Assembly: GCA_036873135.1 (NCBI GenBank)
Contig: JAPTYO010000002.1
Location: 23,710,452 to 23,774,451, forward strand
Origin: Clarkia xantiana subsp. parviflora
Lineage: Eukaryota > Streptophyta > Magnoliopsida > Myrtales > Onagraceae
Reading direction: 5' to 3'
DNA length: 64,000 nt
In this document: piece by piece, positions 45,045 to 56,371 of the stretch
Layout: each line of letters starts with the position of its first letter
Position numbering within the stretch: the first letter of the stretch is position 1
Notes under the pieces: model-generated
Databases searched by the model: none
What the model was told of the DNA's origin: nothing
What the model saw: only the letters and a program-made list of their open reading frames with translations
Position numbers and translations under genes: made by a program

Positions 45045-46359
45045 TAGGGCTGGGCATAAAAATCAGTTCGGGTGAGCCGAACCAGAACCAAACCGAAACC
45101 GAACCAATACGAACCGGTTCTGACTGAACCGGTTCTTAAATGGTTCGGTTTTGATAAGGAATATATGGAGCGGTTTTTGACTGGTTCAAAACAGGTTCCG
45201 AACCGGTTCTGAACCGGTTTTTCAGAACCACTTTTGTTACCTAAAGCCTAAATTGTTAGATAGTAATACACTCTTGCATCCTTTTTTTTGTAGAATAAAG
45301 GGCTATAAACAAGCCGAGTATTCGGCAAGCTCGACTCGACTCATTTGACTCGAGCTCGAACTCGACCGAGCCTTAATTTTTCAAGCTCGAGCTCGACTCG
45401 GTGTCATACTTGACATGTTCGAGTTCGGCTCGACTCGGCTCGATAAGGTTAAAAAAATCAATTAAATTATAAATGATGCACCTTAGCTCGAGGTCGAACT
45501 CGACTCGATTAGGCTTTTGGCTCGAGCTCGAACTCTTCCTCGACTCAATATATACATATATAATATTATTACGTAAAGCTCGAAAAACTCAAACTCGAAC
45601 TCGACTCGAATAGGCAAAAAAAAAAAAAAAAACTGAACTCGACTCGATATCAGAAAAAGATCGACTCGAGTGAGTCGAATTTGAATATTGACCAAGCCGA
45701 TCTCGAGAAGCTCACGAGTAGCTTGATTTGTTTACACCCATAGGGTAGATCCTTCACTATTTGAGTTTGGTTCATATTGGATATATAGATGGTCGTAGCA
45801 GGTTTGTTTACTTATATATAGTTATTATATATTATGTTAGCCCATATCAGTTTTACAATCAATTGAGTTCAGTTTTGAACTCGAAACTTAACTCATAAAT
45901 AGTTCTATATTTTAACTGAGATGATAGATTAACTCGCTTAATATACAAATTTTCAACCAGAGATTTGCTGCACTTTTGAAGTTTGAGCTACGCCTCTTGA
46001 CGTCGCTTAAAGTCTCGATATTTATATTTTAAATATTTTACTTTTTTATAATTTTAGATTATTTCTAATTTAGACTTTGATACTCTCTCCTCTGAAGCGA
46101 TCAATTGTCTTTATAGTTTATATTTTGCAAATTTTTGGATTGCTTATGGGTTATCAACTTGGGTGTGTATTTTGAATTTTAGTAAAAAAAATGAAAAAAA
46201 GGTTCAAACCGGTTCAGAACCGGTTTTGCTATGGTTCGGTTTTAGGACCTAAAATCTTGTTCGGTTCTTACATGGTACAGAAAACCAAATGAACCTAAAA
46301 TCCGGTTTCGGTTCAGTTTTGAACCGGTTCGGCCCAGAACCGAACCATGCCCAGCCCTA
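45045..46359. mobile_element. Non-autonomous hAT element (1,315 bp)
   Basis: Perfect 12-bp terminal inverted repeats TAGGGCTGGGCA / TGCCCAGCCCTA, flanked by the 8-bp duplication CGTTTCAG / CGTTCCAG (45037-45044, 46360-46367; one mismatch). The subterminal regions are packed with GAACCGGTTC-type motifs on both sides. No transposase. Confidence 0.9.
45297..45745. mobile_element. Probable second hAT-like element nested in the first
   Basis: The left part GGGCTATAAACAAGCCGAG and right part GCTTGATTTGTTTACACCC are imperfect inverted ends of the common plant AGGGGTGTAAACAAGC type. Between them GCTCGAGCTCGACTCG motifs repeat. The borders and target duplication could not be fixed. Confidence 0.55.
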
Positions 46360-47000
46360 CGTTCCAGTTTGACATATTGGACCGGCCAAATAATTAAAAT
46401 ATTAAAGGTCGGGCCGGAATGTTTACTTGTGGCCCAAGTAGGGTTTTAAAGTCCAAAAATATTTAACTTAGCCACCAAGTAACATTAACTATATAAAATA
46501 ATTTCCAATATTAATAATATATATATATCGGACCTAATTAAAACATATATATATTTATTGCTAAGATTCTATATTTAAGACTAAATCAATCAACGATATA
46601 GATATATGTAAAATTCGGCACACATATATAAATATATATTTTATTTATTGTCAATATTTTAAATAGGGAAACAGATATTAACAATATATTTTCTCAATCT
46701 TTTAGGTAACTAAAATATATCAATAATATCTTTAACCTATTTAAATATTTAGATATATTGATAGTTATATTTATTTCTATATATTAATGTGAATCTATCC
46801 TAATGTCCAAATTATAGATATATTGTTACATTGAAAAAAAAAATTAAAATATGGTAGACAATTTTATTAAAAAAAAAAATTGGCCGAAATTCTCTTACCA
46901 ATGTTTGGGAACAAGTGGTCATATTTTAAGATCAAATTTTAATAAGATCTACAATCCAATGTTTGATTTTGATAAATATAATCTTTTTCTTGAAAATCAT

Positions 47001-47833
47001 TGTTGGGTTACGATTAAACGACACAGACTAGAGCCAAGTACGTTTATTGGCGAGATTGACGAATCGACGACCAACCTTGTTTGGAATGGTGAAACAAAGG
47101 TAAAAGGTCGACTATCATCTTTTGAGGAAGTCGATTTTTAGAACACGATTAATAAAGATATAAGCGACCAAGCTACCAGACCTCTATTTTAAAGAGTAAG
47201 TCGAGTCGACTATTAAAAGCTCTCTCAGAAGTAAACCTTCCTCCTAAGGAAAGGTACATGTGGCGACCTGCTTCCACCGCCCTAGAAGTAAACCTTCCTC
47301 CTAAGGAAAGGTACAGGTGGCAACCAGTTTCCACTGTTGAAGGAAGAAACCTTCCTCCTAAGGAAAGATACAGGTGGCGATTCCACCGCCCTAGAAGTAA
47401 ACCTTCCTCCTAAGGAAAGGTACAGGTGGCGACCTGCTTCCACTGTTGAAGGAAGAAACCTTCTTTACTAAGGAAGGATGAGCTGGCGACCTGCTTGTCA
47501 CCTACTTAAGCCGACTCTGGACAAAACCCTCCCCATAAGGTAACTGCCCCACGAAGTCGGTAACATTTTCCCTATAAATAGGGGCTCACTTTTATTACTT
47601 AAGAAAAAGATCTATCAATTACTCTATATTATTCTCTCGATATCCATTACTGAAGCTTCAGAGTGGAATCAATGGCCATCCCCACCTCTTTTCAGGTCCT
47701 CACCTAGCACAAAGCCACCAAAGGAAACTAAGTGTCCACGCGACCAATAAAGATACCTGAGTGAGCTAGCTCCCGGCGAGACTTAGAAGTCCACTACTCG
47801 AAGTTCCAAGGCCACGTCAGTTTGATCCCAACA
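47001..47833 (+). repeat. 5' LTR of element D
   Basis: TGTTGGGTTACG start, GATCCCAACA end. U3 holds five tandem units of about 50-65 bp with AAACCTTCCTCCTAAGGAAA and GGTGGCGACCTGCTTCCAC (47225-47470). A TATAAATA box lies at 47573-47580. Confidence 0.95.
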
Positions 47834-47835
47834 TT

Positions 47836-47853
47836 TGGCGCCGTCTGTGGGAA
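47836..47853 (+). other. Primer-binding site of element D
   Basis: TGGCGCCGTCTGTGGGAA two bases inside the 5' LTR, the same as in element B. Confidence 0.85.
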
Positions 47854-47868
47854 ACAGATCAAAAAGTC

Positions 47869-49560
47869 ATGGCCTCCGAGAAGAACAAGATGCCAAACCA
47901 AGTGGTTGAGGAGATGGGAAACACTCAAGCAAGTCCCACCACCTCAAGGCCCACACCAGAAGAAGACCCACCAGTGCCCCAAGCTAATGGTACTGGTGGC
48001 GAAGAGAATCTCAACCATTCCAAGTCACTACCAAATATGGAAGAGGCGAGAACCATCCCTCCGACTGTCCCTCAGAAGATAATGGCGGCCTTAATAGCCT
48101 TCTGGAAACAAGCCCAGGCAGGAACGGTTCCTGACAAAAAGGAGCCAACTCGAGAAGTCTCCCAAAAAGAAGAGGTGGCTTCCAGTGTGAAGATCATGGA
48201 AACGGATCTCTCGGAGAAGGCCCCCAAAGCACCAGAGGGCGAAATGGCGAGCAAAATCCATGTCCTATTCACTATAGGACAGGTAGAAGAATTACTGGAG
48301 AAGAAAAGAAGAGGAACGAGTGATCTACTTGTCGTTTGTGACCACACTTCTCACCCTTTCTCCAAGAGATTATTCAATACTCGAGTCTCTCCGCAATTAT
48401 TTGCGAGGAACATCGAGGACTACAAAGGCTAGGGAGACCCAGTTCGCCATATCAAAGCCCATAACTCTTCCCTCCTAGGAAGAGGGGCAACACCGGACCA
48501 CTACACGGCGCTATTCCCCACAACTCTGAAGGAAGAGGCGTCTACCTGGTTCTATGGTTTCCAGATAACTCGATTGACTCATGGGAAGAGTTGAAGGCCA
48601 ACTTTATAGAGGGTCACATAGGCCAAAGACAACGCCTCAAGAGTATGGATTTTCTGGATAAAATTGAGCAAGGTCCTGATGAAACCTTAGCCAATTATTA
48701 TACTAGATACCATAAGATACTTCAGCAGCTGAGTGAAGATGCCACTGATGGCGAGTTGATCAGGACCTTCTGGAGGAGTCTCAGGGTACAAAGTCAAGCC
48801 TTGAAGGATAGCATGGTGATGAAACCAGTACGAAAGATCGACGCTCTCGCCATCAAAGTTAAGAAGTACATCGACTTGGAGAGATCGCACGAGAAGTCAC
48901 CTATGGAAGCAAAGAGGCAGATCTTACCGATCAAAGTCGAATAAGGTTCCGCTTCTCAACCATCCAGAAGGGGAGAAAGGCGAGAAGGAACTTCTCGACA
49001 AAAGAACCATTTGGGAACAAGGAAAGATCATAATCCTAATCCTTATCCCGTAAGGTATACTCCTCTCACACATAATGTGACTGTGATACTTAAGGAAATG
49101 GAGAAACTTCGCCTGAACAACCCGCCTCTGGCGAGGAAAAACATGATGGGCCACCAGATAAACGCCTTTTGTCGATACCACCAAACAAGGGGGCACGACA
49201 CGAATGAGTGCACCCTGTTAAAGCAAGATATCGAGACCCTCATTCAAAGAGGTAAACTACTAAAGTTTGTCGAGAAGCCTCCCAATACCCCAAAGAAGCG
49301 AAGCCGTAGCCCGAGGGGAAATTCTCGATCCCCTCCTCATGACCTTCTCGCTCCTATCCAAAGGGGAAAAAATAAATGTCATCTCGGGAGGATTCGCATC
49401 AGGAGGAGGAACAAATTCAGCCAGAGAAGTATATGCGGCCCAGATATCCACAGCAGCAGTAATGGGAAAAAGACCTCGGGAGCCTGAACTCGAAACCATT
49501 AGCTTCACTGCTAACGATCTTTTGAAGGTGGATCAGCCGCATGAAGACGCCCTGCATTCC
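47869..49560 (+). pseudogene. Gag of element D, broken by stops
   Basis: The ATG at 47869 opens a 187-residue frame (IGQVEELLEKKRRG near its end) that stops at a TAG at 48430-48432. Homology goes on through DPVRHIKAHNSSLLGRG and EASTWFYGFQ, a frame change, then the ORF 48591-48944 (GPDETLANYYTRYHKILQQL) and, after another break, the finger AFCRYHQTRGHDTNEC (about 49170) and INVISGGFASGGGTNSA leading to protease. At least three lesions: it cannot make a full Gag. Confidence 0.85.
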
Positions 49561-50656
49561 TACAGTTGGGATTGACGAGAAGAGATCTGAAGAAAGTCAA
49601 CTTCCCTCTAATAGTCTTCGCAGGAGAAACTATCTACCCCATGTAGGCCTGTCAATTTTACCCGTGACCCGCAAATGACCCGCGAATGACCCGTTCACGG
49701 GTCGGGTCTGGGTCATCCTAATTATGTCAACGGGTCATTTACGGGTTGACCCGTAAATGACCCGCCGAGGGCGGGCCGGGTACGGGTTTAGGGCCTTGAC
49801 CCGTACCCGGCCCGTGACCCGTTTTGAATTTTTTTTTTTTTTTTACTTTTCCTAAATAATTTCTAACCTAGCGCGCTGCAGAGACTCCTCCTCCACTCCT
49901 CCTCCATTCAGTTCAGTTCGAGACGAGAGACCTCGCGATGCGACTGTGGTCTGTGGCAGACCCCTCCTCACGTCACCTGACATGCTGACCCCGCCGGCCC
50001 CCTCCGGCCTTCTGTCTGCACCGGGTTCCCCTGCTTCCACCTGACTTGGCCTCTGCTGCGGTGGCCGGTGCTGTGACTGCTGTCTGTGTGACTGTGTCTG
50101 GCTGTCTGCAACCGGATTTCTTTGCTAATTAGGTAATTGAAGTCTGAACTTTGGTCTCTGAAGTGAAACACTGCTGTCTGTGTGTTGTGTCATGTGTGTT
50201 GATCGGTAAAACACTGATGTCTGAGTCTGTGTATTGTTGGAAATTCAGTTGCTTGTAATTAAGTTTATTGTAAGTTGTAACACAATGAATTAAAGTTTTG
50301 GTAAATTAAATTCTTAGTTATCGGTTTGTAATTCTGTATTGTGATTCTGCTTTTGGAGGTATTTTTTGAAAATAATATAGGTTCACTTTCATGTAGAAAC
50401 ATGAACACAATGTATAATGTGAAAATGGATGTCATTATATTCTGACTTGATTAAGGAAGCTGCTTTTGAGTGTTGGTCTTGAATCTTGATCCGAGTTTTT
50501 GTTGGGAGATTAAATTCGAGAAACGGGCCCAAACTTACTGACTTTTCTTATTATAGTTAATTGGTGATAGTATGATTAAATTTGAGGAACCAGCTCCCAC
50601 TAGTTTTAATTTACTTAAAACGAACAACTTGCTTAATTTTTGTTTGATAGATCAAG

Positions 50657-50872
50657 ATGAATGAGAATAATGATGATGAAGTTTTGGAGTTTGATTTTGA
50701 TGACGATAGATTCAATGAAGTTGACTTTGATGAAGATGAACGTGAACATGTAGTCGATGTCAATGCCGAGTCTCAAAGCAGCAAAGCCAAAGCCAAATGC
50801 AAAGGCAAAGGAAAAGGCAAAGTCAAAGCCAAACCCAAAGTCAAAGCCACAGATAAGGCCGTCTACTTTTGA
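50657..50872 (+). pseudogene. Short acidic/lysine-repeat ORF within the hAT element
   Basis: 71 residues: an acidic N-half (DDEVLEFDFDDDRF) and a lysine-repeat C-half (KAKAKCKGKGKGKVKAKPKV), preceded by a TTTGATAG acceptor-like sequence (50645-50652). It may be what remains of the first coding exon of a transposase after an internal deletion. I do not recognise a domain. Confidence 0.4.
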
Positions 50873-50924
50873 GTTTTGATAGTTGACCTAACAATTAACG
50901 TTTACATTTTGGGACTTTAGAGTT

Positions 50925-51240
50925 TGGAGTTTGATTCTATTAGAGTTTTGGAATTGGATTCTTAGTCTTGGTCTTGGATGCTTAGACTTTGGTTTGGATG
51001 CTTGGACTTTGAAATCTTGGTCTTGGAATTTGGATGCTTGGATTTGGAGTTTGGTTGGATGCTTACTTGAAATTTTGGATATGGATTTTGGATGCTTGAA
51101 TTTGGTTTTGGTTCATTTGGAGTTTGGTTGGATTTTGGTTGAAATTTGAATTTGGATTTGGTTCATTTGAATTTTGAAGTATGGATACTTGGTAGTATTC
51201 TAGTATGGTTGATTCACTTTGGATGCTTGGAGGCTGAAGC
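50925..51240 (+). repeat. Degenerate TTGGA-rich tandem repeat
   Basis: Imperfect repeats of a unit of roughly 18 bp related to TTGGATGCTTGGACTTTG, lying after the short ORF inside the hAT element. Confidence 0.7.
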
Positions 51241-51889
51241 CTTGGATTTTAAGTACATCATGATGTTGTTCTTTGTGGATGTGGCAACACATACACACTT
51301 TTGTTGACAAAATCAGTTCAGCTTTGGTGCTGTTGTAGTGTACCCTCTGTAGTGCGGTGCATTTTGCAGCTTTGCTGCATGTTTGACCCGGGTCACGGGT
51401 CAACCCGGGTCACGGGTACGGGTTTATAACCCTGACCCGTGGTGACCCCCGGGTCAATCACGGGTCGGGTTGTCTGTGACCCGCGGGTCGCGGGTCACGG
51501 GTCACGGGTCGTGACCCGTTGACAGGCCTGACCCCATGGGAGCTATCCGACTGACCACCACCTTGGGAGAATGGGAGCAAATTTTGCTGGTGGATATACT
51601 TTTCGTAGTAGTCGATGCCGCCTCATCGTACAACGCCATTATCGGCATAACCACCCTCAATCCCCACCGAATTATCCCATCAACGGCGCATCAAGTAATG
51701 AAGTTCTCGACACCAAAGGGAATTGGCGAGGTTTGAGGAGATCAAGCTATGGCGCGACACTGCTACAATACGTCTACAAGACGCTAAGAGAAGTCATAAA
51801 TCCTGAAGTAGACACTTTCTTATTATGGCTAATGTTTCTCTTTTTTATGTAATATCCAGGAAACGATGAATAAAAATGATCCCTCGAGA

Positions 51890-53470
51890 TCCATTTTTCT
51901 TTACAAGTACTCGTTCTGGTATTACCATCATAAAAAAGACCTACAAATCGATTGTCGACCTTATGTGCCCAAAATGGCAATAAATCCTAGGTACGGCGAC
52001 AATTCGATCGAAGAAGCGGTCTACAAATCGATTGTCGACCTTATGTGCCCAAAATGGCAATAAAGCCTAGGTACAACAACAATTCGATCGAAGAAGCAGT
52101 CTACAAATCGATTGTCGACCTTATATGCCCAAAATGGCAATAAAGCCTGGGTACGGCGACAATTCGATCGAAGAAATGGTCTACAAATCGATTGTCGGCC
52201 TTATGTGCCCAAAATGGCAATAAAGCCTAGGTACGGCGACAATTCGATCGAAGAAGTGGTCTACAAATCGATTGTCGACCTTTTGTGCCCAAAATGGCAA
52301 TAAAGCCTAGGTACGGCAACAATTCGATCAAAGAAGTGGTCTACAAATCGATTGTCGACCTTATGTGCCCAAAATGGCAATAAAGCCTAGGTACGGCGAA
52401 AATTCGATCGAAGAAGTGGTTTACAAATCGATTTTTGACCTTATGTGCCCAAAATGGCAATAAAGCCTAGGTACGGCGACAATTCGATCGAAGAAGTGGT
52501 CTACAAATCGATTGTCGACCTTATGTGCCCAAAATGGCAATAAAGCCTAGGTACGGCGACAATTCGATCGAAGAAGTGGTCTACAAATCGATTGTCGACC
52601 TTATGTGCCAAAATGGCAATAAAGCCTAGGTATGGCGACAATTCGATCGAAGAAGTGGTCTACAAATCGATTGTCAACCTTATGTGCCCAAAATGGCAAT
52701 AAAACCTAGGTACGAAGACAATTCGATCGAAGAAGTGGTTTACAAATCGATTGTCGACCTTATGTGCACAAAATGGCAATAAAACCTAGGTACGACGACA
52801 ATTCGATTGAAGAAAGCGGTCTACAAATCGATTTTCGACCTTATGTGCCCAAAATGGCAATAAAGCCTAGGTATGGCGACAATTCGATCGAAGAAAGCGG
52901 TCTACAAATCGATTGTCGACCTTCTGTGCCCAAAATGGCAATAAAGCCTAGGTACGGCGACAATTCGATCGAAGAAAGTGGTCTACAAATCGACTGTCGA
53001 CCTTATGTGCCCAAAATGGCAATAAAGCCTAGGTACGGCGACAATTCGATCGAAGAAGTGGTCCACAGATCGATTGTCGACCTTATGTGCCCAAAATGGC
53101 AATAAAGCCTAGGTACGACGACAATTCGATCGAAGATTGGTCTACAAATCGATTTTCGACCTTATGTGCCCAAAATGGCAATAAAGCCTAGGTACGGCGA
53201 CAACTCGATCGAAGAAAGCGTTCTACAAATCGATTGTCGACCTTATGTGCCCAAAATGGCAATAAATCCTAGGTACGGCGACAACCCGATCGAAGAAAGC
53301 GGTCTACAAATCGATTGTCGACCTTATGTACCCAAATGGTAATAAAGCCTAGGTACGACGACAACTCGATCAAAAATTAAAGATCTACGGATCAATTGTC
53401 GACCTCATGCACCCAAAATGGCATTAACCTAGGTACGGCGATAATTTGATTAAAGGTACAAATCGACGTT
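51890..53470. repeat. Satellite-like array, about 19 copies of an 80-bp unit
   Basis: Unit CTACAAATCGATTGTCGACC, TTATGTGCCCAAAATGGCAA, TAAAGCCTAGGTACGGCGAC, AATTCGATCGAAGAAGTGGT. The period is 80 bp, with a few 79- or 81-bp copies. The central copies are nearly identical; the last three on the right are diverged. Open frames across it are repeat artefacts. It separates the protease from the antisense gene. Confidence 0.97.
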
Positions 53471-53629
53471 TACGAAATATTAACGATTAACATTACTCGA
53501 TCAAAGCGGCAAATAAGTTTAGGCACGTTATATGATTATGAAAACTACGAGTAATCAGACTTTTATTACAAAAAGAGATCTATTACATAAGGGATCACCC
53601 CGGAGAAAAGCATCCTAGAAAGTAAGTGT

Positions 53630-55002
53630 TTACAAAGACTTTTTTCTCTTAGAAGAAGCAACAAAACCTTCATCTCCTTCAGTAGGAATTTCCAAAAATT
53701 GCTGAAGAAGAGGAACTTGAGAAAAGGGGAAGTCGGGCTGATACGCTCTCAGATTGGCTATGATCTCCTTCAAAGAAGGAAAAAGCAAGTCTGAAGCGGC
53801 TACGACGACATCTGATTCAAAATAAGAACTCGCTTTGTAATTTTCTACAGCCCTGGCCTCAGACCTCCTCAAGATTGACATCTCCTTTTGCAACACATCA
53901 ACCCTCTCCCGGAGTATTATATTCTCGACGTTAAGATTATCCTTCTCCTTTTTCTTCCTCTCCAACAAATGGTGATGCTCTTTCATCAAAGAAATAGAGC
54001 TCTGCAGAGAATCTTCACACTTTTGGAGGTCTCGGTGCAAGGAGGAAGAGGTTTCGTTTGCTAGTCGAAGATCCTCTCTCAATTTGGCGTTCTCCTCCTA
54101 AAGATCTCGAACTTCTTCTACGATTTCAGGAGCCGCTGAAATCTTACTCTCCCGGGTCGCCTGTGACTCCTTGAGAAGGTCAATCACCAAGCGAGAAAAT
54201 TGGAGGGAATCTCGGGAAACCTATGGGAAGGAATAAGAGGAAAGTCAATACAAACAAAAGAGTTTCAATAAGCACGCCAAGAAAGTCACGCTTACTTCAG
54301 CCTGTCTCAGGAGAAAAAGGCGAGTAGCCTTTTCTACATCTTCCGAAGTCGTCGCTAGACGACGACGATCCTGAGGAGGGATGAAAGCATTCAATAAATG
54401 AAGAGCCAAATTTGGATCGGCGATCGAGTGCCCTTCTTTAAGACAATACCCCGGCAAAAAGTGAAGAGGATTCCAACCTTTTGAAAAATTAGCAGATTGG
54501 CTAAACATCATATCCCAGGTAAAAGGAGGACCTCCATAACTTGGAGGATCACTAGAAGACGCCTCAGCATGAGAAGGGGACAGTCGAGTGGACGCTCCAG
54601 TTTGAGGAGGTAGGCGAGTTGATGACCCGACACAAGACGGGGATGGATCGGTTGACGAAGAAGATGAATCCCCACCTCGCCTTCCTTTCCGCCAAGTACC
54701 CTTATCCTGGTTAGAACGATGAGAGGTATTCTTCATCTCGCCTTCATTCGAAGACCGTCTTGGAGGTGACTTTGCAACCGAAGGAATGGCCTTAACATCG
54801 ATAGGAGTATCAATAGACGCTCCACTATTGGCCTCCTTAGAAAGGGGGGCAGAAGAAGCTCGCGCCATGACCTGGCGATGGTTACGGAGAATCGCTTGGA
54901 TAAAATCTGAAAAAAGAAGGAAAAAATCCGCATCAAAAGAGTAAGGTGGCAACCTCGAAAAGAAAATACTGCCAGAATACCTGAGGGGGGATGACCAGCC
55001 AT
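53630..55002 (-). pseudogene. Antisense gene of element D
   Basis: Minus strand from the ATG at 55002 (MAGHPPSG then a GTATTC donor) through a serine-rich block (GGDSSSSSTDPSPS), a conserved block NLALHLLNAFIPPQDRR, an intron at 54295-54221 (GTAAGC...ATAG), and a coiled coil ending in a KRKKSL tail at 53630. The intron after the NLALHL block is at the same place as the 26650-26722 intron of element B, so the two antisense genes are homologous. The N-terminal domain of the B copy is missing here, and a TAG near 54097 interrupts the coiled coil. Confidence 0.65.
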
Positions 55003-55429
55003 GGTACTGGTTATTCAAAAAATAATCTTCTTCCTAGAAGTCCTACCAAATCAACGGGGAAAACAAAGAAATAGAGGAAAGAGGGGGGCAGTATTTATAC
55101 CCCAAAACCTCCCCAGGGGGAGGTAACTTCCCGAGGAAGCTTTCCCGAGGACGATCATTCATTGGTTTCTCTACTGGCAATATAGCCGTTGTTGTACACC
55201 TGTCAAAAGATCTCTTAAAGTGACTCTCCAGCTTCTCCCAGACCAACGGTTAGGAAAGCCATAGGGACTAGCATCTCGCATCGACTAAAGGTATCCTTTT
55301 TTAGCCTATCCAACCGAGGTTAAGTGAACTAATAGAGACGGAATCTCGCTCGAACATGTTCAAGAATTATACTCAACTCAAGACCTCATCTTCATAAAAA
55401 AAGCTGACGACTTAAGTCTCGAGGGCAAG

Positions 55430-56214
55430 TGTTGGGTTACGATTAAACGACACGGACTAGAGCCAAGTACGTTTATTGGCGAGATTGACGAATCGACGAC
55501 CAACCTTGTTTGGAATGGTGAAACAAAGGTAAGAGGTCGACTATCATCTTTTGAGGAAGTCGATTTTCAGAACATGATTAATAAAGATAGAAGCGACCAA
55601 GCTACCAGACCTCTATTTTAAAGAGTAAGTCGAGTCAACTATTAAAATATCTCTCAGAAGTAAACCTTCCTCCTAAGGAAAGGTACAGGTGGCGACCTGC
55701 TTCCACTGTTGAAGGAAGAAACCTTCCTCATAAGGAAAGGTACATGTGGCGACATGCTTCCACCGCCCTAGAAGTAAACCTTCTTCCTAAGGAAAGGTAC
55801 AGGTGGCGACCTGCTTCCACTGTTGAAGGAAGAAACCTTCTCGACTAAGGAAGGATGAGCTGGCGACCTGCTTGTCACCTACTTAAGCCGACTCTGGACA
55901 AAACCCTTCCCAGAGGGTAAACGCCCCACGAAGTCGGTAACATTTTCCCTATAAATAGGGGCTCACTTTCATTATTTAAGAAAAAGATCTATCAATTACT
56001 CTATATTATTCTCTCGATATCCATTACTGACTTAAGCTTCGGAGTAGAATCAGGGGCTATCCCCACCTCTTTTCAGGCCCTCGCCTAACACAAAGTCACC
56101 AAAGGAAACTAAGTGTCTACGCGACCAATAAAGATACCTGAGTGAGCTAGCTCCCGGCGAGACTTAGAAGTCCACTACTCGAAGTTCCATGGCCACGTCA
56201 TTTTGATCCCAACA
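55430..56214 (+). repeat. 3' LTR of element D
   Basis: As the 5' LTR but with four U3 repeat units, making it 48 bp shorter. Purine tract GAGGGCAAG directly upstream. Confidence 0.95.
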
Positions 56215-56371
56215 ATCATGAACATCAAATTTCCTAAGAACATCATGAAAATTTTGGACCACCTTTAACTTAAAAATTCGAAAATCTAATAATTTCCTTT
56301 TAAAAATTTCGGTCCAAAGTTTAAATTTTCAAGAACACCACATGAACTCCTAACACGGGCTCTGTTACTAC

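Larger units (their letters stand above)
49644..51530. mobile_element. hAT-type element (1,887 bp) with a residual ORF
   Basis: Terminal inverted repeats TAGGCCTGTCAA / TTGACAGGCCTG (one end mismatch) with the perfect 8-bp duplication ACCCCATG (49636-49643, 51531-51538). Subterminal blocks (49660-49820 and 51385-51525) are dense in GACCCG/CGGGTC words on both sides. Inside is one short ORF with an apparent 3' splice site before it, and no hAT dimerisation domain. Confidence 0.93.
49561..51780 (+). pseudogene. Protease of element D, split by an hAT insertion
   Basis: After a stop at about 49576, KKVNFPLIVFAGETIYPM leads to the hAT insertion at 49644; the domain resumes at 51539 with GAIRLTTTLGEWEQILLVD and YNAIIGITTLNPHRIIPST. 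A further TGA follows GIGEV at 51734-51736. The segment that should hold the catalytic Asp triplet is not readable, so the protease is dead. Confidence 0.8.
47001..56214 (+). mobile_element. Tat-like non-autonomous Gypsy element D (9.2 kb with insertion)
   Basis: LTRs at 47001-47833 (833 bp) and 55430-56214 (785 bp), with the perfect duplication ATCAT (46996-47000, 56215-56219). Sense is plus: primer-binding site at 47836-47853 and purine tract just before 55430. The order is gag, protease (split by an hAT element), an 80-bp tandem array, and an antisense gene on the minus strand. There is no trace of reverse transcriptase, RNase H or integrase. The LTRs differ in the copy number of a U3 repeat (5 against 4) as well as by substitutions, so it is older than element B. 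Confidence 0.93.

Noticed and set aside
47001..47833. Element D as an endogenous pararetrovirus
   Set aside because: It has paired LTRs, a 5-bp duplication, a tRNA primer site and Tat-type gag; no movement protein or RT is visible.
52764..53105. 113-residue ORF of repeating ...YVPKMAIKPRYGDNSIEE... type
   Set aside because: It is the satellite array read in a frame that happens to stay open because of one-base length changes; it breaks in neighbouring units.
51890..53470. Regular repeat array that might suggest CRISPR
   Set aside because: Units are contiguous 80-bp repeats without unique spacers, in a plant retrotransposon; no cas genes.
53630..55018. Possible env-like gene of a retrovirus-like element
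   Set aside because: It runs opposite to gag, has a coiled coil and Ser-rich region but no credible signal peptide and transmembrane pair; homologous to the antisense gene of element B.
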